Source: Cryptomeria japonica
Taxonomy: Eukaryota; Streptophyta; Pinopsida; Cupressales; Cupressaceae
NCBI RefSeq assembly: GCF_030272615.1
Contig: NC_081415.1
Span: 109,514,406 to 109,578,405, forward strand
Length of the DNA: 64,000 bases
Reading direction: 5' to 3'
The position numbers and the translations under genes were made by a program. Shown here piece by piece: positions 46,680 through 56,463 of the stretch (positions within the stretch are counted from its first letter, which is position 1; every line of letters starts with the position of its first letter). The notes beneath the pieces are model-generated. The model worked only from the letters and a program-made list of their open reading frames with translations, made no database searches and was not told where the DNA came from.

Positions 46680-48020
46680 GTTCCTTACATCTTGACTAGT
46701 TTCATCCATTTTGTTTCTAAACACCCATTTGGTTCCTATCACATTTTTGTTTTCTAGTCTGGGCACTAGAATCCAAGTTTCATTTTTCTCAATCTACTCC
46801 AGTTCCTCCTCCATGGCTTTGATCTATTCTTCATCTTTTAGAGCCTCCTTTTCTATTTTGGGCTCAATTTTGGAGAGAAGACATGCATTCTCTCTTTCTC
46901 TTCTTCTAGTCAATACTCTTGCATCTTTGTCACCAATGATATTTTTAGTGGAGTGATTGTTTCTGACATACCTTGCTAGTATTGGTTCATTTCTTGGAGC
47001 TTCTTCTACTAGTTGTGCAAGTTCTACTTCACATGCTTCCTCATTTGCCACTACAATAGGATTCTCTTCAGCAGGTTCAACTGGTACAGTGTACTCTAAT
47101 CCTTGATAATCTTTTGGTTCACTCTTGCTATCCTATTCATTTTTCTCAGAGAACTCATCTACTCTGAAATTGGCACTCTCCACAATCTTACCGATCCTTT
47201 TGTTCAAATAGTGATATGATTTACTCTTTGTGGAGTAACCTAAGAAGGTTCCTTCATCACTCTTGGGATCAAACTTTCCAGAGTACTCATCCCTCTTGAT
47301 ATAGCACCTACTTCCAAATACTTTGAAATAGCTCAAATTGGGTGAGTATCCACACCATAATTCATAGGGAGTTTTATTTGCCCCTTTCTTCACCTATATC
47401 CAGTTCAAGGTATACATAGTAGTTCTTACTTCTCTCCAAAAGATATGTGGAATATCCTTCTATATCATCAGAGTCCTTGCACAATCAATCAGAGTTCTAT
47501 TCCTTCTTTCAACAACCCCATTTTGTTGAGGTGTTCTAGGTGTAGACATCTATCTCATAATCCCTTTTTCTTCATAGTAATTCATGAACTCTTGAGAGGT
47601 GAACTCTCATCCTCTATTTGATCTCAGACATTTCAGATTCTTACCAGTTCCTCTCTCTACTCAAGCTTTGAGGACTTTAAACATGTGAAAGGCTTCAGAT
47701 TTTTCTTTCAAGAATATAGCCCACACCATTCTTGAGAAGTCATCTACAAACAACATGAAATACCAGTCTCCATAGAAACTATTGGTCCTCATAGGACCAC
47801 ACAAGTCTATATGAACTAAGTGCAACACATTCTCAGATGAATAAGATTTGTTGTTGAAACTAGACCCGGTTAACTTTCCTAGTTGGCATTCTTTACACGT
47901 AACATTTTTTAAGGTTTCATAATATCAGACATCCCTCTGACAGACTTCATTTTACTGACTTTTTCTATGTTATCAAAGTTAACATGACACAGTCTTTTGT
48001 GCCACAATAAACTATCTTCT
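46680..48020 (-). pseudogene. Copia G integrase, linker and start of RT
   Basis: Minus strand: LLWHKRLCHVNFDNIEKV (pre-integrase, near 47995), decayed core, KTPYELWCGYSPNLSYFKVFGSRCYIKRDEY and GTFLGYSTKSKSYHY (integrase C-terminal part, 47190-47370), linker with VRNNHSTKNIIGDKDARVLTRRR, then IEKNETWILVPR and VIGTKWVFRNKMDET up to 46684. Stops occur at about 46821 and 46791 and are frequent within the core at 47500-47950. Confidence 0.85.
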
Positions 48021-48480
48021 ACCTTTTTGATTAGAAAACTACCTATGGTGGTGTCTGGGTGAGACAAATTACCTCTAGATTGTTTATCGGTAGCAATCAG
48101 ACTTGCTGATTTGTTATTTATTTTTCATATTCCTTCATTGAATTCTAACTGATAACCCTTTTTGTTAAGTTGTGCAACACTTTACAGACTATATTTTAGC
48201 CCTTCTACCTAATACACATCTTCACAATTTTTTTTATCATTTAGGGCTATAGATCCCTTACCTTTTACTGCATAAGAAGCATCATTGCTGAATCTCGCCA
48301 TTCCTCCATTGTAGTCCTCCATGCTGAGGAATTTGTTTCTGTCACCAGTCATGTGGTGAGTGCAACCACTATTAATTACCTAGTCTCCACACCGGTTTGA
48401 ACTAGAGATTGGTTCCATATCACTTTCCTCTGTTTTAACTTCCTTTACCACTACAAATGCAATTCCATCTCCATCAGATC
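48021..48480 (-). pseudogene. Copia G protease (catalytic Asp replaced by Asn)
   Basis: The active site reads VINSGCTHHMTGDRNKFLS, with Asn (plus-strand ATT, 48371-48373) where copia proteases have Asp. The residue before V is a stop (plus-strand CTA, 48380-48382) in place of Trp. Both fit G-to-A changes. The downstream GSIALNDKKNCEDVY and VEGLKYSL segments carry further stops. Confidence 0.85.
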
Positions 48481-49430
48481 CTTATGATTCTTCATCAGTA
48501 ACTCCTTCTGCAAGATAGCACTCCTTTCTCTTGTCCTTGTAGCTTCTAAAATTATCCTTCCTATCATTGTTAGGACATCTGGATGCAATATGACCTATTC
48601 TATTACAAGAGAATAACTTCAAGGGAAGTTTACCTTTATACTTTCCTTTTCCTCTTGGCAATCTTCTTGCCAATAGAGCTTCAATCTCATCTTGATCCTA
48701 TTCTTCAAATAACAGGTTGTCACATTCATGAGAAAGACCTGTTCTTGTAGTAGAACTGTTTCCAGTTTCTTTTCTTCTCCTTGTTGGTGTAGATATCATG
48801 GAAGATTTGAAGGCAGCATCAATATTTGGTACATTGTTATCATAGTTTCTCAGTTCAAAGGTAGTCAACCTACCGACTAGTGAGTCAAGTGAAACACTAA
48901 TTGTTCCCAAGGATCTGAGTTCCTGAATTGCAGAAACTCTTATGGCATATTGTGGTAGCAAGGTTCTCAAGATTTTTCTAACCACATCATCTTCTTCAAG
49001 CTTTCCTGCAGCACTTATGATGGAATTTACCACATCCTTTATTCTTTTACTATATTTTTTAATATTTTCTCCTTCTTGTATCTTTATCTCATCAAATTTT
49101 CCTCTCAAGTTTTCCACTTTAGCATTTTGAATATGAGGATCTCCTCCATAAATAGTCTTCAGCTTATTCCACATCTGATAGGCTATTTTCAGATCTTGAA
49201 CCTGAACATACTCATTATCAGATAGACTGCTAGCAATCAGATCCATAGTAGCATTGTTGTCTTGCCTTTCTTTGATCTGATCTGTAGTGATAACCCTTGT
49301 AGGTTCATTGTACTCTATCATTACATGATTCCAATATTGATCTCCTAGGGTTCTTAGGTAGATCTTCATTCTACCAGACCATAAAGTGTAATTCTCCTTA
49401 GAGAACTTAGGACCCTCCTTTCACATCATC
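48481..49430 (-). pseudogene. Copia G gag
   Basis: The frame enters with KEGPKFSKENYTLWSGRMKIYLRTLGDQYW; a 223-codon open stretch runs from 49369. Capsid motifs: DLKIAYQMWNKLKTIYGGDPH, FDEIKIQEGENIKKYSKRIKD, LLPQYAIRVSAIQELR. The zinc knuckle reads LFSCNRIGHIASRC: the first Cys is replaced by Leu, so the knuckle is incomplete. Stops at 48695-48697 and 48481-48483. Confidence 0.88.
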
Positions 49431-49478
49431 TTGGATCTTTCCTTAAGATTTTAAGCTCTTCTGAATCTAAGGACCAAG

Positions 49479-49490
49479 GCTCTGATACCA
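49479..49490 (-). promoter_or_regulatory. Primer-binding site of copia G
   Basis: Plus-strand GCTCTGATACCA, i.e. TGGTATCAGAGC on the element strand, two bases from the 5' LTR. Confidence 0.93.
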
Positions 49491-49492
49491 AT

Positions 49493-51031
49493 TGTTAGTC
49501 CCAATCGATGCTGAGAGGGGAGGGGCGAATCAACACTTTACCAATTTTACAAAATTAAAACCTTTTAAATCAAGACTACACTAACTTAATATTCATCAAT
49601 ATAAACAATTATTGTAGAAGAACATGCATGCATGAAAAGATACACCGTAACACCAAGATTTATCTCGTGGAAACCCAAATGGGAGAAAACCATGGTGTAC
49701 ATAGAAACTCACAAAATTTTCTCTCTTTTAGAGTATGCCCAATGAGGAGCCATCCCTGCTAGGAGATTACAAAGAAACTATTAGGTGCCACCCGATTAAG
49801 GGATTTTATTTAAGGCCTGTTAGTGCATTTACCTTGTTAGAGGTAGTCTTTTTAAAGGTCTTAGGATCATCAATTAAGATGTCACCAAATTAAGGGATTT
49901 TACAAAGGGACCTATTAAAGTCCACCTGGTTAAGGGATTTTGAGTTTCAATGGTTATAAAGAAACATGAAGTTGATCTGCTAGAATAGAAACCAATAGCT
50001 TGATCAGATCACAATGAAAATCATACTGTCTCCATCGGTTGTGTCTGCTCTGTACTACACTAGTCCTCTGCTCATACCCTTGGTTCTACACTCTGTCAGT
50101 CTAGTTCACACACACTCTGCTCTGCTAAATCATTTAGCACTTCCTCACTCTTCACTCTGCACTTCAGATCACCTCTCACAGGATTTTCTCTTTGCAAATT
50201 TTACGATCAAAAATATTTTAAATGAACTCAAAATACTTTATACATTCTCTTTCATCACCTTCAGGTGTTTCCTTAATCAATGCAATCACATATTTTGGTA
50301 AATTTTGAATTCAAATCTACCCGCTCTTGCTCTGCATGCCTTGCCATAATTCCTCCAACTACTCAATCAATTTTGTCACTGCATCCCCCTAAAATAGTGA
50401 CTTTTGGGTCAAGTTTAGTCTTTTAAATGTAAACCAAAAAATCCGCAAGTAATCATAGCTTAACTAAATGATAACTAAAGTTGACTTCACCAACCTTTAG
50501 TTGGGTGTTACTACAAACTCACCAACTCACCTTTTTCCATTGCAACTGTGTAACCGATCACTACTCTGAGATTTACGGTGCCCACCTATCCTCCTTCTGC
50601 TCTATCGGTGCATCGGTATACCACTATGCTCTTCATTACCAGTTCACCCTTTGATGTTGGTTGGAAATTCTTCCATCAACCTTCTTCTCCTCTTTGCCAA
50701 TGAGGTTCCGATTTTCATACAACCTCAATCCTTCTTGCCTAAGTCACCTTTTGTGACTTTATCATCATCAGAATGACCAACCTGAAGATCTGACCTCAAC
50801 ACCGATCTTCTTGAGTGGCAGACCGGTTAGCTTAGTTTGTCTTCCCTTGAGTTAATTGAACCTTGATCATTTGTCTCTTATGTTTCTTCTATGTTGTTTA
50901 CAAGTCATCACCTTTCCTACTGAGATACACCACTCCACCAATACCACTCCACTAGTTAGTGTTATACATAAATGACAAATCTCAGCTAATATATCGGTTC
51001 TCTAGATTAACCGGTTTTGTCAATGCCAACA
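49493..51031 (-). repeat. 5' LTR of copia G (family C, long form)
   Basis: Plus-strand TGTTAGTCCCAATCGATGC...CAATGCCAACA, 1539 bp. It retains a block at about 49938-50256 (CTCTGTACTACACTAGTCC...) absent from the 3' LTR. Confidence 0.92.
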
Positions 51032-51184
51032 ATTTCAATAGCATACTAATACCCAAAAACAAATAACTACTCGATAAAAAAAATACTCAAGCACATACAA
51101 CTTATAGATATACAAGAATGAAGGAAGCTTCTAGAAGAAGATATAAGAGGTGAGCATCCAAGTCCATATTACATAATTTACAAC
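51032..51184. other. Short unassigned flank between copia G and element H
   Basis: The first five bases (ATTTC) are the copia G target duplication and the last four (CAAC) recur after element H at 55431-55434. The rest (AATAGCATACTAATACCC...) was beside copia F before both insertions. No gene. Confidence 0.6.
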
Positions 51185-51645
51185 TATTGGTGTAAATAAT
51201 TATTCATTTTGGATATTATTACACTTACTTAAGTTTACTTAGGAAATTAATTTCATAATAGTTTGGGTATGAGACACTTGGGTGTTTGTGCCATATTGGG
51301 ATAGTGTGTGTAGGAGAATTTCCACCTTTTATGGTGTTGATCTTGTTGTTACACTCCACATTCAGTGGGTGATCCACCTCATGTGGACTATTATATTATT
51401 TCTCCTACCTACCCACACCTATTTCCTACCTACCCTTGTTTCTTATTGAGCCACATGTCATGCATGTGTGCTCACATATCCATATAGCCTTGCCTATATA
51501 AGCAAGCTTATATTCATTGTATGTAATGCTTAATGATCTAGTTGATCATATTTTTCATCTTGATAGAATACAATTTATTTCTATCATCTATTTTGTTCTT
51601 TCTTATTTGTGATTTCCATTGCCTCTTGATCTTGGTAAAATCTCA
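51185..51645 (+). repeat. 5' LTR of element H
   Basis: Starts TATTGGTGTAAATAATTATTC (TG mutated to TA) and ends AAAATCTCA. It is nearly identical to the 3' LTR except for an extra 21 bp around 51410-51430 built from a duplicated CCTACCTACCC word. Confidence 0.9.
51494..51503 (+). promoter_or_regulatory. TATA box in element H 5' LTR
   Basis: CTATATAAGC in the context CCTTGCCTATATAAGCAAGC, conserved at 55279-55288 in the 3' LTR and recognisable in the decayed H-like LTRs. It is a typical LTR core promoter; transcription would start a few tens of bases downstream. Confidence 0.75.
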
Positions 51646-51647
51646 AA

Positions 51648-51660
51648 TGGTATCAAAGCC
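51648..51660 (+). promoter_or_regulatory. Primer-binding site of element H
   Basis: TGGTATCAAAGCC, two bases after the LTR. It matches the initiator tRNA-Met complement with one G-to-A difference. Confidence 0.88.
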
Positions 51661-52473
51661 ATTAGAGTGTCATTGGTTTGCCAATTGAGAGAAATTTGAT
51701 GCTATTTGGGGTTTGCATTTTGGAATTTTCTATTGCAGGTTATTATTGAAGCTTGATGGATCAAATCTGAGGTTACCATTGGATTGAGGGCCAAGAAATT
51801 TAGTTTTTCCTTTTGTTTCATCCAAATCAGACTTCGGAGGCCAAATCTAGAGGCATTTGAAGTTTGAAGCTGCGACAAAAATTTTCCAAAAATTATAATT
51901 TTGTAGGCGATTTTCAAATAGCAACATCTCACTCATCCGAACTCCTTTTTTCAAACAATTTTTTTTGTTTTAGGGTAGAATTTCATGATCTGTACAATGG
52001 TGCAAGATTTTTCTGTTTCTCAGATACAGGTTTTTCGGAAATCTTGAAATCCTGATTTTTACAACTTTGGAGGCTTCATTTGGGCTCATATGGACTCCTT
52101 TTCAGGTGCCATTTTTTTTGAAAGTGCATATTTTTTTATCTACTTTCATAATCTTCCATTTGTTTGCAATAATTTCAAGTAGAAATTGTATTTTCATTAT
52201 TTGGCTATTTTTGGCATATTTAGTACTTGCATTTTGCTTGGATCTCAGTTTAGATCACTAGCAATATTTGTTGAAGTCTCTTAGATCTCATTTTGAGAAG
52301 TTGTAAATTGAAATTAGAAGTCCAATTAGCCTTGTTTTGCAAGTGGCCTATTGTACACGCACTACATATAAAGTGCCAAAATCATCATTTTTGGGGGGGT
52401 ACTTTGATTGAGTGAATTTGGGGGGGTGTCTCTTGTGCTTTTGTACTCTTGTGTTCCTTCCTTTTTTGTTTCT
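51661..52473 (+). other. Untranslated leader of element H
   Basis: About 0.8 kb without a supported ORF, T-rich, ending in GGGGGGGTACTTTG and GGGGGGTGTCTCTTG G-runs near 52393-52430. It probably carries the packaging signal, by position only. Confidence 0.5.
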
Positions 52474-54768
52474 ATGGGTTCTTCTAATTTTCCTCTCTTA
52501 ACTCCTCATAATTATGCTACTTGGAAAATTGATGCATGGAGTAAACTTATGGAAAAAGGACTCACTCATTATATTGATGGAACTATTGTTGCTCCCACTG
52601 ATCCTAAGGTTGATCCAGTTGGTCACTTGGATTGGCTCACTAAAAATATCATGGAAATTGGTACCTTAAAAAAGTATGTATCAAAGGATCTCATTTTTCA
52701 TATTGAGAAGTGTACTCTAATCAAGGATGCTTGGCAAAAGTTTCAAGACTTGTATGGTCAAGTTGATGAGATTAGGGGATATCAGATTGATAGTGATCTC
52801 ACCATGTTGGATCCCAAGAACTTTGATACTATACAAGATTATGTCACTAAGGAAAATGAGTTGGGGGCACAACTCAAAGATTTTGGCATTGATAAGAAGG
52901 ATGCTCAATTGATATTCAACTTGATAGGCAAGCTTCCACAAGAATATGCAACATTTGTTTCTAGTTTCCAAACCCATAGGATGACAATGGGTTCAAGCTA
53001 CACAATGCCTACATTTGATGCTTTCAATGAAATGTTGATGATGGAACAAACTAAGTTGATAAGCATGGGCATTCTTAAGCCTTCTAAGTCTCAAGCATTA
53101 GTGGCAAATCAAGGGAACAAAGGAAATCAAGGAAAGGACAACTCAAACAAGAAGAAATGGCAATCAAAGACTAAGGACAAAGCACCATCTTCTCCACAAC
53201 AAGGAGATTCATCCTCTTCCAAGAGGGATAATTCACCAAAGAGGGAGAGACCTACTTGTGCCTATTGTAAAAAATTTTGTCATGATGAGCGTCACTACCA
53301 TTCTAAGAAGATTGATGAGCTCACACATATCATCAAAAAGCATAACATTGATTTGCCTAATGTCTATAAGAAGGATGATTCATCAACTTCCACTTCCTCA
53401 CATTCAAAAGGAAAAGGGAAAGCATTCATGGCTTCTACAAGTGGGAAGACTCACTCTTTTGGGACGAGAAAAAGAAAATCTCTATGTGCTACTATCAATC
53501 ATGATTCAAAGAGATGGCTTCTAGATTTAGGGGCTTCTCATCATATGGCATCTTCGCAGTCTATGTTCTCTACATTTGAGCCTTGCACAATGCAACAGAT
53601 ATTGATGGGCAATCATACATACATGGATGTGATTGGGAAAGGATCTATTGACATTTGGGATAACTCCTTCAATAATGTGTTGTGTGTAACCCACTTGACA
53701 AACAATCTCCTTTCTATCTATCAAATCACACATGGCGCAACTAAGAGAGTTGTGGAGTTCACACCTGAGCCAGTTTTCATTAGAGACTTGGATACTAGAT
53801 CTATCATTGTGACTAGGGTGGTTGATCATGCATCTCGGTTATACTCCTTTTCAGATTTTGTTGATGATGATGATTTCACATTTTATGATTCTACACATGT
53901 TGATCACACTTCTTGTGATGGTTCAAATTTTGAGGAGAACTTTGGGCACTTGAACATGGGGATTCTCTCATGTGAACCCATTCTTGATTCTTGTATTTCA
54001 TCTCCTCATATTGATATCACATCACCTATTGCACCTGATGATGCAGATAGTGTGACAGATTTGCCTTCATGTAATTCAGTGCAGCAGGATATTCATTGTC
54101 TTCCAGCTTCAGATTCATGGGATGATTACTTGACAGACATTATAGGTTTGTTTATGGAATCCTACATTGCAGATTTGGGAGACATCATTGATTACATTCA
54201 TCTTCTCTTTGATGAAGGTGATCCTTCTTTGATTGTTGTGAGGGAACACTCTGACCCTCTTGTTCATTCTCTACATTATCATTCTTTTGAGGTTGATATG
54301 TTTGTGGATACTTATGTACAACAGTTGGAGGAGGTCTCTTTATGTTTTGAGGAGACATGTGAGTCTTTGGGACATGTTCTACATCCATCTCCACTAGATC
54401 TTGGAGTTCCTTTTTCAACAGTGTGGCACAGTTTACCACCTTTGGAGGGGGTATCTTTCAGCATCGACATGGGGACACTTGAGCAGTTTTCAGAGATTCC
54501 TTTCATCATGAGTTTCTTTTATACATCTTCCCTTCATGATTGGGGAGACTTCATGGATACACCTTTGGTTTTGTTTCTTCCTAAGGGGAGGAATGTTGTT
54601 CGTCATTTGTGGAGTAGTTTCTTCATACATCGAGCTTGTATCATTGGTGCAGAATCCACATTGAGGGGGGGCTTCCTAGTCTCTCTTCTTCTTCTTCTTC
54701 TTCTTCTTCTCTCATATGGGGGGGACTTTTTCCTCACATGGGGTTTTGTTCCTCACATCCTTCTATGA
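52474..54768 (+). CDS. Element H ORF: copia gag - protease - unrecognised C-terminal region
   Basis: The start chosen is MGSSNFPLLTPHNYATWKID at 52474, which begins like other copia gags; an in-frame ATG 66 bases upstream is less likely. 764 codons without a stop. Gag (about residues 1-240): LIKDAWQKFQDLYG, LGKLPQEYATFVSSF-like segment. Basic, Ser/Lys-rich linker, then a zinc knuckle at about 262 reading C-AY-C-KKFC-H-DERH-Y, with the last Cys replaced by Tyr (TAC at 53296-53298). Protease at about 350: WLLDLGASHHM, where DSG has become DLG (TTA at 53527-53529). FGHLN (about 490) is the first motif of the pre-integrase domain; homology stops there. Residues ~495-764 are acidic (D/E/S/H-rich) and match nothing I know; they end in a Leu run encoded by a (CTT)n repeat at 54681-54712. 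Likely a cytoplasmic particle protein. Confidence 0.85.
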   Translation: MGSSNFPLLTPHNYATWKIDAWSKLMEKGLTHYIDGTIVAPTDPKVDPVGHLDWLTKNIMEIGTLKKYVSKDLIFHIEKCTLIKDAWQKFQDLYGQVDEIRGYQIDSDLTMLDPKNFDTIQDYVTKENELGAQLKDFGIDKKDAQLIFNLIGKLPQEYATFVSSFQTHRMTMGSSYTMPTFDAFNEMLMMEQTKLISMGILKPSKSQALVANQGNKGNQGKDNSNKKKWQSKTKDKAPSSPQQGDSSSSKRDNSPKRERPTCAYCKKFCHDERHYHSKKIDELTHIIKKHNIDLPNVYKKDDSSTSTSSHSKGKGKAFMASTSGKTHSFGTRKRKSLCATINHDSKRWLLDLGASHHMASSQSMFSTFEPCTMQQILMGNHTYMDVIGKGSIDIWDNSFNNVLCVTHLTNNLLSIYQITHGATKRVVEFTPEPVFIRDLDTRSIIVTRVVDHASRLYSFSDFVDDDDFTFYDSTHVDHTSCDGSNFEENFGHLNMGILSCEPILDSCISSPHIDITSPIAPDDADSVTDLPSCNSVQQDIHCLPASDSWDDYLTDIIGLFMESYIADLGDIIDYIHLLFDEGDPSLIVVREHSDPLVHSLHYHSFEVDMFVDTYVQQLEEVSLCFEETCESLGHVLHPSPLDLGVPFSTVWHSLPPLEGVSFSIDMGTLEQFSEIPFIMSFFYTSSLHDWGDFMDTPLVLFLPKGRNVVRHLWSSFFIHRACIIGAESTLRGGFLVSLLLLLLLLLSYGGDFFLTWGFVPHILL

Positions 54769-54990
54769 GAATTCTCTTGTATAGCTTTCATCTCTCTTTT
54801 GGGGGAGGGTTTTTTCCCATTGGTTTTTTCTCTCTTTCCCCACTTTGTGAGAGATTTCATTGCATTGGTTTTCATGCATTTGCATTTGTACATGGGTACC
54901 TAACATGGCCTAGTAGCCGGGACCCATCTTGCATTGCTTAGTTGCATTGTAGACTTTAGTGCATTCCCCTAAGTTGCACTTAAGGGGGGG

Positions 54991-55430
54991 TGTTGGTGTA
55001 AATAATTATTCATCTTGGATATTATTACACTTACTTAAGTTTACTTAGGAAATGCATTTCATAATAGTTTGGGTATGAGACACTTGGGTGTTTGTGCCAC
55101 ATTGGGATAGTGTGTGTAGGATAATTTCCACCTTTTATGGTGTTGATCTTGTTGGTACACTCCACATTCAGTGGGTGATCCACCTCATGTGGACTATTAT
55201 ATTATTTCTCCTACCTACCCTTGTTTCTTATTGAGCCACATGTCATGTTTGTGTGCTCACATATCCATATAGCCTTGCCTATATAAGCAGGCTTATATTC
55301 ATTGTATGTAATGTTTAATGATCCAGTTGATCATATTTTTCATCTTGATAGAATACAGTTTATTTCTATCATCTATTTTGTTCTCTCTTATTTGTGCTTT
55401 CCATTGCCTCTTGATCTTGGCAAAATCTCA
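54991..55430 (+). repeat. 3' LTR of element H
   Basis: TGTTGGTGTAAATAATTATTC to AAAATCTCA, directly after a G-run purine tract (54982-54990). The 3' untranslated region 54769-54990 has no gene. Confidence 0.92.
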
Positions 55431-56463
55431 CAACAACATGTCTAAGTATGAAAATGGCACTTGCATAAGATCCATTATCACCTCATTCAAACCTCTAAAG
55501 TTGGGTTCTTCAATTTTAACTAAAACTTGTCCAAACCATCATAAAATACATATTTTATGCATCATAGCCTATCATATAAATTTGTCATAGAATAATCATT
55601 TAAACATATCTCAAGATACCAACACATGGTAGAGAATATCTACCATAAAATGGGAAACCTACTTCCTCATGTGATGATAAATGCATCTAAGTCACATTCG
55701 ATGTAGGATGAAAATCATTTATGCCATCTTCCACAAAGTAAGATGTACATTAATAATTACAAAATAGGAAAATAAATAATGAATAAATTTAATTTAAATG
55801 ATATGAACTTGCAAAGGTTTAGATATCTTAATTCTCAATGAGATTAAGAGAGTGGGAAGCTAGTGTAGAAGATAAACCAAATGAGGGTAGATTATTACAA
55901 GGGAACCCTATTATGATAATGAAAAGGGATTCACAAGATAATTAAATATAAAATTTTATTTAAGAGAGAGAATCCAAACAAAAATCATGGGTAAAAATAT
56001 ATTATGTTGTGAGGAATAAAATAGGGAAGAATAAACCCAAGGACTTAATAGGAAATAAATAAAGAGAAGATATTATGATGGGGGAGGTATAATAGGGGAA
56101 ATATAGTGAGATTTAGGGATCCAAAAGTGAGGGTTAAAGGAGGATGAGAATAATAAGTCCAGTTAACCATTTGTGAAAATTATAAGAGAGGGGAAACTAA
56201 ACTATAGAATGTAGATGATGAATAAAGGATAAGCTATGAATGGAAGGGTTAGGCTAGAATTAGAGCATTCGCATTCCCATTTTCAATATGGTATTAGAGC
56301 ATTCTCATCTCGTGCCTATGAAAATGTAATTAAGAAACATTAATTTTGGTTGAAGATATTAGAGCATTCATCCTTTCTACAACTATGAGTAGTGTAGTAC
56401 TACTTTTTTGAATGTAGATTGTTTTAAATTTTAAATGACATTTTTTACACAAGTCTAATATAT
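55431..56463. other. Unassigned A-rich DNA
   Basis: No frame, LTR or element motif is recognised. Purine-rich on the plus strand (runs such as GAGAGGGGAAACTAAAC). ATATGGTATTAGAGCATTC near 56288 resembles a decayed primer site (TGGTATTAGAGC), and ATTAGAGCATTC recurs at 56256 and 56348, but no LTR could be delimited. Confidence 0.4.

Larger units (their letters stand above)
42180..51031 (-). mobile_element. Copia element G, target duplication ATTTC, with nested solo gypsy LTR
   Basis: LTRs at 42180-43383 (3') and 49493-51031 (5'). Perfect ATTTC at 42175-42179 and 51032-51036. gag, protease, integrase, RT and RNase H are present in order on the minus strand. Without the nested LTR (45090-46679) it is about 7.26 kb. 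The LTRs differ in length because the 3' LTR lacks about 320 bp found at roughly 49938-50256. Confidence 0.93.
51185..55430 (+). mobile_element. Element H: short LTR retrotransposon with gag-protease-unknown ORF and no pol
   Basis: LTRs of 461 and 440 bp, a tRNA-Met-type primer site, an ~0.8-kb leader, one uninterrupted ORF and a purine tract CACTTAAGGGGGGG before the 3' LTR; 4.25 kb in all. CAAC at 51181-51184 and 55431-55434 is the likely target duplication. By eye the LTRs differ by about 16 substitutions and one 21-bp indel, the closest LTR pair examined here. It lacks integrase, RT and RNase H, so it would need enzymes from another element. Gag and protease relate to copia. This is the class sometimes called terminal-repeat retrotransposons with a gag domain. 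Confidence 0.88.

Noticed and set aside
7770-51660. tRNA-like matches (TGGTATCAGAGC and variants) next to LTRs
   Set aside because: They are primer-binding sites 2-3 bases from LTR ends, not tRNA genes; no cloverleaf sequence accompanies them.
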